A stretch of 27,046 nt of DNA, taken from positions 1 through 27,046 of the forward strand of contig CAZWZL010000036.1 of NCBI GenBank assembly GCA_964638515.1, written 5' to 3'. Within the stretch, counting starts at the first letter, position 1, and the number at the start of each line of letters is the position of its first letter. The DNA is from CAYPGJ01 sp964638515. GTDB taxonomy: Bacteria > Planctomycetota > Phycisphaerae > Phycisphaerales > UBA1924. Shown here piece after piece: positions 7,994-13,745 of the stretch. The notes under the pieces are model-generated. The model saw only the letters and a program-made list of their open reading frames with translations, searched no databases and was not told the DNA's origin. The translations under genes and the position numbers were made by a program.

Positions 7994-8656
7994 GTGGAAG
8001 GCGCCTCGGATAAGGGTGGTCAGGGCGGGGGAGCGGTGGAATTGGGGGCGTTGTGCGCGCGTGCGGCGGGGGGTGACGAGGAGGCGGTGGCGGCGTTGCT
8101 GGCGTCGCACCATGCGCGGCTGATCGGCTTTGCGCGTCGGAAGATCGGTGTGGACTGGTCCGGGAAGATCGAGCCCGACGATCTGGTGCAGGAGGCGTAT
8201 GGGGAGGCGTTCCTGAAGATCGGGGAGTTTGTGCCGGAGGGGGACGACGCGTTCTACCGGTGGGTGTCGAGAATCGTGGAGCACCGGTTCATTGATCAGG
8301 TGCGGAAGTTCCGGAGTCAGAAGCGGGACGCGAAGCGGGAGATTCGTGGTGGGGATGCGGCGCGCGCGAGCCGAGCGGATGCGTTGCTGGGGCAGGTGGA
8401 GGGCGCGGAGCGGACGGCGAGCGCGATCATGCGTCGTGAGGATGCGATCGGGGCGATGATGGCGTGCATGGCGCGGTTGCCGGAGGATTACCGGGAGGTG
8501 GTGACGCGGGTGTATCTCGACGGGGCGACGTTTGCGGAGGTGGCGGAGGAGATGGGTCGGACGGAGGATGCGCTGCGGCGGCTGGCGGGGCGGGCGCTTG
8601 AGAAGATGCAGGAGCGGATGGGGACGCTGACGCGGTATCTGAGCGGTCGGGGCTGA
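7994..8656 (+). CDS. ECF-type RNA polymerase sigma-70 factor
   Basis: A protein of about 220 residues. Region 2 is visible as LIGFARRKIGVDWSGKIEP, then DDLVQEAYGEAF, FYRWVSRIVEHRFIDQVRKF; region 4 as LPEDYREVVTRVYLDG-x2-FAEVAEEMGRTEDALRRLAGRALEKM. Sigma-3 is absent, as in ECF factors. The start is uncertain: GTG at 7994 suits a leaderless transcript from TACACT, while GTG at 8036 has a G-rich stretch just 2 nt upstream; there is no ATG before region 2. The gene diverges from a TPR kinase and stands directly upstream of seven genes that share a promoter-like bipartite element, which makes it the prime candidate to read that element. No anti-sigma factor gene is adjacent, so control by the kinase is plausible. 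Confidence 0.88.
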   Translation: MEGASDKGGQGGGAVELGALCARAAGGDEEAVAALLASHHARLIGFARRKIGVDWSGKIEPDDLVQEAYGEAFLKIGEFVPEGDDAFYRWVSRIVEHRFIDQVRKFRSQKRDAKREIRGGDAARASRADALLGQVEGAERTASAIMRREDAIGAMMACMARLPEDYREVVTRVYLDGATFAEVAEEMGRTEDALRRLAGRALEKMQERMGTLTRYLSGRG

Positions 8657-8699
8657 GGGGGGACCGGGGGAGTCGGGAATGCAAGAAGTTTTGCTTGGC

Positions 8700-8727
8700 G
8701 CGCCGGGAATGCGCGGCGATGTCGCTT
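8700..8727 (+). promoter_or_regulatory. Bipartite promoter-like element, copy 1
   Basis: GCGCCGG at 8700-8706, 16 nt, then CGCTT at 8723-8727. It lies 70 nt before the start of the first paralog. The right half differs from the other copies in its last base. Confidence 0.55.
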
Positions 8728-8797
8728 GCCCGTTCGGCGTCGGCGAGGTGGTCTCGCGGGCGCGTTTGTGTTGGATTCGGGCGAAAGGGGCTGTGCG

Positions 8798-9430
8798 ATG
8801 AATCAGGCGTATCGGAGTTGTGCGGCGTTGATGATGATGGCGGTTGGCGCGATGGGTGATGTGCATGCGGCGATTGTGAGCACGTCCGGGCAGGCGATCG
8901 CGATCAGCCCGCCGAATGTCGCGATCAATTCGAGTGGCTTTGGTTCATCGGCGCGGGCGTGGAACGAGCGTCAGAACGTCGCGGCGCCGGCGGGCGGGTT
9001 CGTGGTGAACATGCTGATTCAAGGCGGGCCGATGTCCAGCACATCGCCGATCGGCGGGGTGGTGACGGGGCTGGTGGACAGTCACTTCGTGCACTGGGCG
9101 GGCCCGATTTTCACGAGCGGCGTTTCTGTGGGGCAGGTGACGTTCAACGCGCCGATCGTGGGGGTGATGTTCGCCGACCTCTGGTTGAATCAATCGGACG
9201 CGGCGCTTGGTGCGCCACAGACGATCTACCCGACGGGCCAGACGGGGCGCGGCATGCACCCTGCGCGCAGTCAGCTCCTGGTGAACGGATCGACGCTGCA
9301 TTTCCGTTTTCAGAAGATCGGGGGCGGGATCGAGTTCGAGCAAGTTCGGGTGCTGACGCGGGTCCCGACGCCGGGGGGCGTGGCGCTGGGTGCGCTGAGC
9401 GTGCTGGTGGCGTTGCGTCGGCGTCGGTGA
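8798..9430 (+). CDS. Exported array protein 1, VPxPG-TM-RRRR tail
   Basis: A 210-residue exported protein and first of six consecutive paralogs. The ATG at 8798 lies 7 nt after AAAGGGG. A signal peptide (cleavage near DVHA) is followed by a strand-rich domain with the family pattern: AWNERQNV, then GGVVTGLVDSHFVH, GQVTFNAPIVGVMF, IYPTGQTGRG and FEQVRVLTR. The C-terminus VPTPGGVALG, a short hydrophobic run and RRRR is a PEP-CTERM-like sorting signal. This copy is the most divergent of the first four. The pattern (AWxEQxNV, SHxxH, GxVxF, LGAxGTxYP) recalls a recurrent PEP-CTERM protein family of unknown function, but that is memory rather than a search. Confidence 0.85.
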   Translation: MNQAYRSCAALMMMAVGAMGDVHAAIVSTSGQAIAISPPNVAINSSGFGSSARAWNERQNVAAPAGGFVVNMLIQGGPMSSTSPIGGVVTGLVDSHFVHWAGPIFTSGVSVGQVTFNAPIVGVMFADLWLNQSDAALGAPQTIYPTGQTGRGMHPARSQLLVNGSTLHFRFQKIGGGIEFEQVRVLTRVPTPGGVALGALSVLVALRRRR

Positions 9431-9457
9431 GTCATGGCCTTGTTGAAGGGAAGCGAG

Positions 9458-9487
9458 CGCCTTTCGCCTGCCGGCGAGGGGCGTTTT
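9458..9487 (+). terminator. Rho-independent terminator of array gene 1
   Basis: An 11-bp stem (9458-9468 with 9473-9483, two G-T pairs) with loop TGCC is followed by TTTT and further T-rich sequence. Confidence 0.85.
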
Positions 9488-9512
9488 CTTTCTTGTTTTT
9501 TTCCTCGAAGGC

Positions 9513-9540
9513 GCGCCGGATGGGCGGGGGAATGACGCTG
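9513..9540 (+). promoter_or_regulatory. Bipartite promoter-like element, copy 2
   Basis: GCGCCGG at 9513-9519, 16 nt starting ATGGG, then CGCTG at 9536-9540. It lies 69 nt before the next start codon. Confidence 0.6.
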
Positions 9541-9609
9541 GCCTTGGCGTGGTCGGCGGGAGTGTCCTGCGGGCCGGACGACGAGGCAACTGTTGGAAAG
9601 GGTTGTGCG

Positions 9610-10230
9610 ATGCGGCATTTCACGAGCGGGCTTGTTGTTGTGGTTGGCGCGGCGGTGATGAGCGGGAGCGCGATGGCGGCGATCACGGGCGTGGCGGGGA
9701 TGGGCGCGCAGGTCGCGCCGCCGCCGGTGGCGGATTTTCCGACGCTCACGGGGCCGTTCGCGGACGCGTGGGATGAGCAGCAGAACGTGACGCTTCCGGC
9801 GGGCGGGGTGCTGGTGGACATGTTCGTCAACGGGGGGAGCATGACGAGCGGCGCGCCGACGCCTGGCGTGGTGACGGGCGTGGTGGACAGCCATTTCCTG
9901 CACCAGACGCTGGGGACTGTGCCCAGCACGAGCGGTTCGGTGACGTTCAGCGGGGCGATTCTGGGCGTGATCTACTCGGACAATCTGCTGGATCTTTCAG
10001 ATTTTCTTGGGGCGGGCGGGACGTTGTACCCGACGGGCCAGGTGTTCCGCGGGATGAACCCTGGCGGTTTCCTGAGCGCGAGCGGTAACACGCTTCAGTG
10101 GAACTTCCAGAGTTTCACGGGTGCGATCGAGATCGAGCAGGTTCGGGTGTTGACTCGGGCGATCCCGGCGCCGGGCGGGGTGTGCGTGGCGGCGCTTGGC
10201 TTGGCGGCGGGGTTGCGTCGTCGGCGTTGA
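9610..10230 (+). CDS. Exported array protein 2, VPxPG-like-TM-RRRR tail
   Basis: A 206-residue paralog. The ATG at 9610 follows GGAAAGGG; a signal peptide runs to about AMAA. Family blocks: AWDEQQNVTLPAGG, GVVTGVVDSHFLH, GSVTFSGAILGVIYSDNLLDLSD, LGAGGTLYPTG, EIEQVRVLTR. The tail is IPAPGGVCVAALGLAAGLRRRR in two blocks: the AxPGG motif, then a hydrophobic run and four Arg. It is most similar to array protein 3 in both sequence and flanks. As with its relatives, the body shows no catalytic signature; a secreted structural or surface role is possible but unproven. Own upstream element and own terminator make it a separate unit. Confidence 0.85.
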   Translation: MRHFTSGLVVVVGAAVMSGSAMAAITGVAGMGAQVAPPPVADFPTLTGPFADAWDEQQNVTLPAGGVLVDMFVNGGSMTSGAPTPGVVTGVVDSHFLHQTLGTVPSTSGSVTFSGAILGVIYSDNLLDLSDFLGAGGTLYPTGQVFRGMNPGGFLSASGNTLQWNFQSFTGAIEIEQVRVLTRAIPAPGGVCVAALGLAAGLRRRR

Positions 10231-10250
10231 GCGGGTGGACGTTGTGATGT

Positions 10251-10286
10251 GGGAAACGAGAGCCCTGTGCCGAGCGGCGCGGGGCT
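10251..10286 (+). repeat. Terminator-spanning repeat, copy 1 (after array gene 2)
   Basis: This 36-bp stretch is nearly the same as 11085-11120 and includes the shared hairpin loop region GTGCCGAGCGGC. It indicates that array units 2 and 3 arose by duplication including their 3' flanks. Confidence 0.7.
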
Positions 10287-10293
10287 TTTTTTT
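10261..10293 (+). terminator. Rho-independent terminator of array gene 2
   Basis: An 11-bp stem (10261-10271 with 10276-10286, including two G-T pairs) with loop GAGC runs into eight T residues. Confidence 0.9.
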
Positions 10294-10340
10294 CGCGCGC
10301 GGGTGGGGTGGGCGGCGTCGCCCTTTTTTTGGGGTGTTTT

Positions 10341-10368
10341 GCGCCGGAATGCGATGGGCGTTGCGCTG
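10341..10368 (+). promoter_or_regulatory. Bipartite promoter-like element, copy 3
   Basis: GCGCCGG at 10341-10347, 16 nt, then CGCTG at 10364-10368. It lies 74 nt before the next start codon. Confidence 0.6.
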
Positions 10369-10442
10369 ATCTCCATGAGATTGGCGGCGTGTGTCCGCCG
10401 AGCGGGATTGAGGTCGCGAGCAGCGACAGAAAGGGTTGTGCG

Positions 10443-11066
10443 ATGGGCAAGGCGACGTTGGGTGTTGCGGGTTTGGTGGTTGCGGCGTTGACGGCGGGCG
10501 TGTCGAGCGGTGCGATTTCGGGCGTGACGGGGAACGGCCAGCTGATTTCGCCGCCAGCGGTAGCCAACTTTCCGACATTGACGGGTCCGCTGGCGGACGC
10601 GTGGAACGAGCAGACCAACGTGACGCTGCCGGCGAGCGGCGTGGCGGTGGACATGCTCGTGAACGGCGGGTTCATGACGAGCGGCGCGGCGACGCCGGGC
10701 GTGGTGACGGGCGTGGTGGACAGCCATTTCCTGCATTGGACGGCTGGGCCGGTGCCGCAGGCGGTGGGCACGGTGACGTTCAGCATGCCGATCCTTGGGG
10801 TGATGTTCTCCGACACGTTCCTGGACGCGACGGACGTGCTGCTTGGCTGGGGCGGCACGGCGTATCCAACGACGCTGGTGCAGCGGGGGATGAACCCGTT
10901 CGGGAGCCTCGTGGCGAACGGGAACGTGCTGCAGTTCAGCTTCCAGAGTGCGGCGGGGTTCATTGACATTGAGCAGGTGCGCGTGCTGACGCGGGCGGTT
11001 CCGGGGCCCGGCGGGGTGTGCCTAGGCGTGCTTGGGCTGGCGGCGGGCTTGCGTCGGCGCCGGTGA
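10443..11066 (+). CDS. Exported array protein 3, VPxPG-TM-RRRR tail
   Basis: A 207-residue paralog. The ATG at 10443 follows GAAAGGG. A signal peptide ends near SSGA. Family blocks: ADAWNEQTNVTLPASG, GVVTGVVDSHFLHW, GTVTFSMPILGVMFSDTFLDATD, then a TAYPTTLVQRGMNP block and DIEQVRVLTR. The tail is VPGPGGVCLGVLGLAAGL followed by RRRR. Here the usual LGAxGTxYPTG block reads LGWGGTAYPTT. Nucleotide similarity to array gene 2 extends through the domain, the tail and the terminator, so these two are the closest pair in this half of the array. Confidence 0.85.
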   Translation: MGKATLGVAGLVVAALTAGVSSGAISGVTGNGQLISPPAVANFPTLTGPLADAWNEQTNVTLPASGVAVDMLVNGGFMTSGAATPGVVTGVVDSHFLHWTAGPVPQAVGTVTFSMPILGVMFSDTFLDATDVLLGWGGTAYPTTLVQRGMNPFGSLVANGNVLQFSFQSAAGFIDIEQVRVLTRAVPGPGGVCLGVLGLAAGLRRRR

Positions 11067-11084
11067 GCGGACGGGTTGGGGATT

Positions 11085-11120
11085 GGGAAGCGAGAGCCCC
11101 GTGCCGAGCGGCATGGGGCT
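11085..11120 (+). repeat. Terminator-spanning repeat, copy 2 (after array gene 3)
   Basis: The partner of 10251-10286, with a few compensating or neutral differences in the hairpin stem. Confidence 0.7.
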
Positions 11121-11128
11121 CTTTTTTT
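11093..11128 (+). terminator. Rho-independent terminator of array gene 3
   Basis: A 13-bp stem (11093-11105 with 11110-11122, one G-T pair) with loop GAGC is followed by a run of T to 11128. Confidence 0.92.
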
Positions 11129-11146
11129 GCGAATGTCGGGGGAAAC

Positions 11147-11174
11147 GCGCCGGGATGGGTTGGGGATGCCGCTG
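11147..11174 (+). promoter_or_regulatory. Bipartite promoter-like element, copy 4
   Basis: GCGCCGG at 11147-11153, 16 nt starting GATGGG, then CGCTG at 11170-11174. It lies 72 nt before the next start codon. Confidence 0.6.
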
Positions 11175-11246
11175 ACCGGGTTGTGATCGGCGGGAATGTC
11201 CCGCGGACCGGACGAAGAGGCCGGGGAAGTTGGAAAGGGTTGTTCG

Positions 11247-11870
11247 ATGCAGAAGACGACACGAGTTGGTTTGAGCGTGCTGGTTGGTTCGATGGCGGCG
11301 GGCGTTTCGAGCGCGGCGATCACGGCGTGGTCGGGCCAGGCGCAGCTGATCGCGGCGCCGGTGCTGGCGGATTTCCCGGTGCTGACGGGCCCGCTGGCGG
11401 ACGCGTGGGACGAGCAGGTGAACGTGACGACGCCGAGCGGCGGCGTGCAGGTGGACATGCTGGTGAACGGCGGGTTCATGACGAGCGGGGCCGCGACGCC
11501 CGGCGTGGTGGTTGGGATCTACGACAGCCATTTCGTTCACTTCACGGCTGGGCCGAACGGTTTCCAGGCTGTGGGGACCGTGACGTTCAACGCGCCGATC
11601 GAGGCGGTGATTTTCAGCGACACGTTCCTGGATTTTTCGGACGGGATTTTCGGAGCTGGCGGGACGACGTATCCGACGGGTCAGATCGGGCGCGGGATCA
11701 ATCCCGGGACGTTCCTGATCGCGAACGGGAACGTGCTCAGCTTTGATTTCCTGGGGATTCCGGGCGCGATCGAGATCGAGCAGGTTCGGGTGCTGACTCG
11801 GGTTCCGACGCCCGGGAGCGTGGCTCTGGGCGGATTGGGCGTGCTGGTGGCGCTGCGTCGGCGTCGGTGA
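11247..11870 (+). CDS. Exported array protein 4, VPxPG-TM-RRRR tail
   Basis: A 207-residue paralog. The ATG at 11247 follows GGAAAGGG. The signal peptide ends near SSAA. Family blocks: ADAWDEQVNVTTPSGG, GVVVGIYDSHFVHF, GTVTFNAPIEAVIFSDTFLDFSD, GAGGTTYPTGQIGRGINP, EIEQVRVLTR. The tail is VPTPGSVALGGLGVLVAL then RRRR, closest to the tail of array protein 1, while the body is closer to proteins 2 and 3. That mosaic could reflect gene conversion between copies, but I have not tested it. Confidence 0.85.
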   Translation: MQKTTRVGLSVLVGSMAAGVSSAAITAWSGQAQLIAAPVLADFPVLTGPLADAWDEQVNVTTPSGGVQVDMLVNGGFMTSGAATPGVVVGIYDSHFVHFTAGPNGFQAVGTVTFNAPIEAVIFSDTFLDFSDGIFGAGGTTYPTGQIGRGINPGTFLIANGNVLSFDFLGIPGAIEIEQVRVLTRVPTPGSVALGGLGVLVALRRRR

Positions 11871-11901
11871 ACGGCATGCATCGCGAGGTGTGTTGCGGTG
11901 T

Positions 11902-11933
11902 GAAGACCCCGCGTCGGGAGGCGCGGGGTCTTC
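11902..11933 (+). terminator. Terminator-like hairpin after array gene 4
   Basis: A 12-bp perfect stem (GAAGACCCCGCG at 11902-11913 with its complement at 11922-11933) with an 8-nt loop. There is no T run behind it, so termination efficiency is uncertain. Confidence 0.6.
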
Positions 11934-11975
11934 GCGTTGCGCGTGGTTCGATAGATAAAAAAGGCCTCTGACGGC

Positions 11976-12003
11976 GCGCCGGGATTGGGGAGGGAATCCG
12001 CTG
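11976..12003 (+). promoter_or_regulatory. Bipartite promoter-like element, copy 5
   Basis: GCGCCGG at 11976-11982, 16 nt, then CGCTG at 11999-12003. It lies 63 nt before the next start codon. Confidence 0.6.
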
Positions 12004-12066
12004 GCCTTGATGAACCGGGCCGTTGTGGCCCGGGCGTGGTTGGCGGGTTCATGAAAGGAGCGAGCG

Positions 12067-12735
12067 ATGGTTTGCGGGCGTTGGACGGTTGTGGCGGCGG
12101 GCGTGTTCGCGGTGTGCGGGGCGTCGCGGGGCGCGATCGTGACGGCGACGGCGGCGACGGTGCAGGTGATCACGGCGCCGACGGTGGCGGACCAGAACCT
12201 GGCGGGGGCGGGGTTCAGGGCCGTGGCGTGGAACGAGCGGACGAACGTGTCGGTGAGCAATCTGGCGGTGGACATGCTGCCGCCGGGGCACAGCGCGACG
12301 GCGCTGGGCGGGTTCTACACGGGCGTGGTGAACAGCCACATTCTTCACTTCTCGACGATTCCGTCGGGGACCGGTCCTGGGCACGTGGGGACGGTGCAGT
12401 TTGACGCGCCGATCGTGGCGTTGATCTACACGCAGGCGAGGCTTGCGGGTACGGACGGACTTCTGGGCGCGGCTGGAACGACGTACGGCGCGAACAACTG
12501 GAATCGCGGGCTGAACGTGAGCCTGCCGGTTTTTTCGACGGCGCAGGTGCTGGGCGTTCAGCCGAACACGCTGTTCTTCCAGCTGCTGCCGGGCGGCTGG
12601 AGCGTGGGCGGAGCGGGGGGGAACTTCCTGCTGGGTGTGGATCAGATCCGGGTGTTGACGCGGCCTGTGCCGAGCGCGGGCGGCGCGGCGTTGTTCGGGG
12701 TTGCGGGGCTGTGCGGGCTGCGACGGAAGCGATAG
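12067..12735 (+). CDS. Exported array protein 5, VPSAGG-TM-RRKR tail
   Basis: A 222-residue paralog of the second subfamily. The ATG at 12067 follows AAAGGAG, a stronger ribosome site than in copies 1-4. The signal peptide ends near SRGA. Blocks: AVAWNERTNVSVS, GGFYTGVVNSHILHFS, GTVQFDAPIVALIY, LLGAAGTTYG, then GLNVSLPVFS, and DQIRVLTRPVPSAGG near the end. The pre-tail motif is VPSAGG instead of VPxPGG, and the terminal basic cluster is RRKR. Subfamily traits shared only with copy 6 are the QVITAPxxA start of the mature protein, SATALGG or its variant before the SH block, and the DQxRVLT end. Confidence 0.85.
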   Translation: MVCGRWTVVAAGVFAVCGASRGAIVTATAATVQVITAPTVADQNLAGAGFRAVAWNERTNVSVSNLAVDMLPPGHSATALGGFYTGVVNSHILHFSTIPSGTGPGHVGTVQFDAPIVALIYTQARLAGTDGLLGAAGTTYGANNWNRGLNVSLPVFSTAQVLGVQPNTLFFQLLPGGWSVGGAGGNFLLGVDQIRVLTRPVPSAGGAALFGVAGLCGLRRKR

Positions 12736-12799
12736 ACGACTCCTCATTGCCCGGGGGATGTGCCGAGAACGCCTCGCGCGATGCGCGGGGCGTTTTCGT
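12721..12799 (+). repeat. 79-bp direct repeat, copy 1 (3' end of array gene 5 and terminator)
   Basis: Positions 12721-12799 and 13555-13633 are the same apart from three mismatches. The repeat covers the last codons, stop codon and terminator hairpin. Confidence 0.92.
12768..12796 (+). terminator. Rho-independent terminator of array gene 5
   Basis: A 12-bp stem (12768-12779 with 12783-12794, one G-T pair) with loop GAT ends in TTTT. Confidence 0.88.
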
Positions 12800-12823
12800 T
12801 TGTGCGGGAATCGAGCGGAGTTC

Positions 12824-12851
12824 GCGCCGAATTGGAGGTGGTTTCTCGCTG
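12824..12851 (+). promoter_or_regulatory. Bipartite promoter-like element, copy 6
   Basis: GCGCCGA at 12824-12830 (last base differs), 16 nt, then CGCTG at 12847-12851. It lies 55 nt before the next start codon, the shortest distance in the set. Confidence 0.55.
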
Positions 12852-12906
12852 ACCAGAGCGAGGTGTTCGCGCGGCGTGCGGCGCGGGCTCGGAAAGGAGC
12901 GGTTCG

Positions 12907-13569
12907 ATGAACGAGTGGATGAAGATGTGTGTGTGGGCGATCTCGATGAGCGTCGGCGGGCTGTCGAGCGCGGCGATCTTGTCGGCGTCGGCGAACGTGC
13001 AGGTGATCACGGCGCCGGCGAGCGCGGGCGCGTCGCTGGGGGGCACGGGCGGGCGCGCGGTGGCCTGGAACGAGAAGGTGAATGTGAGCGCGAGCGGGGT
13101 GAATGTGAACCTCGTGGCGCCGGGGAACAGCACGAGCGCTTTGGGCGGCGTGGTGAGCGGGGTGTTCAACAGCCACATGCTGCACTTTTCGAACACGGCG
13201 ACACTTGGTGGTCCGCCGCTGCAGATCGGCACGGTGCGGTTTGACGCGCCGATCGTGGCGGTGATCTACGGGGACTCACAACTGGTTTGGACGGACGGCC
13301 AGTTTGGATCGACGGGGACGACGTATCCGAACGCGTTCTCGGGGCGTGGGTTGAACACGCTGAATTCGCCGGTGTCGAATGTGTTCGTCGCCGGGGGCGT
13401 GCCGGACACGTTGTACTTCCAGCTTGTTCCCGGCGGATTGGGCATCGGCGGCGTGGGGAATTACCTGGCGGGGTTTGATCAGGTGCGCGTGCTGACGGCC
13501 GTGCCGAGCGCGGGTGGGATCTCGTGCTTCGCGATTCTGGGGCTGATTGGGGCGCGACGGAAGCGATAA
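12907..13569 (+). CDS. Exported array protein 6, VPSAGG-TM-RRKR tail
   Basis: A 220-residue paralog, closest to copy 5. The ATG at 12907 follows GGAAAGGAG. The signal peptide ends near LSSAA. Blocks: QVITAPASAGA, AVAWNEKVNVSAS, ALGGVVSGVFNSHMLHFS, GTVRFDAPIVAVIYGD, GSTGTTYPNAFSGRGLN, DQVRVLTAVPSAGG and a RRKR end. The 3' end with its terminator is nearly identical to that of copy 5, which shows a recent tandem duplication or gene conversion, whereas the protein bodies have diverged clearly. The function is unknown. Confidence 0.85.
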   Translation: MNEWMKMCVWAISMSVGGLSSAAILSASANVQVITAPASAGASLGGTGGRAVAWNEKVNVSASGVNVNLVAPGNSTSALGGVVSGVFNSHMLHFSNTATLGGPPLQIGTVRFDAPIVAVIYGDSQLVWTDGQFGSTGTTYPNAFSGRGLNTLNSPVSNVFVAGGVPDTLYFQLVPGGLGIGGVGNYLAGFDQVRVLTAVPSAGGISCFAILGLIGARRKR

Positions 13570-13633
13570 GCGACTCCTCAATGCCCGGGGGATGTGCCGA
13601 GAACGCCTCGCGCGATGCGCGGGGCGTTTTCGT
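13555..13633 (+). repeat. 79-bp direct repeat, copy 2 (3' end of array gene 6 and terminator)
   Basis: The partner of 12721-12799, offset 834 bp, with three mismatches. Confidence 0.92.
13602..13630 (+). terminator. Rho-independent terminator of array gene 6
   Basis: The same 12-bp hairpin, GAT loop and TTTT tail as after array gene 5. Confidence 0.88.
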
Positions 13634-13651
13634 CGGGTTGGTCGGACTTGC

Positions 13652-13679
13652 GCGCCGGGATGGGGCGCGGAACGCGCTG
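13652..13679 (+). promoter_or_regulatory. Bipartite promoter-like element, copy 7
   Basis: GCGCCGG at 13652-13658, 16 nt starting GATGGG, then CGCTG at 13675-13679. It lies 66 nt before a gene that is not a paralog of array genes 1-6. Confidence 0.6.
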
Positions 13680-13745
13680 GCGCGATTGAGGCCTCGTGCG
13701 AGGTGCGCGGGGCAGGCGCAGGTCGGATGAACGGAGAAGCGAGCC

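Noticed and set aside
8798..13633. CRISPR or phage tandem array as explanation for the repeated units
   Set aside because: The units are whole genes with signal peptides, sorting tails and terminators; there are no short regular repeats with spacers.
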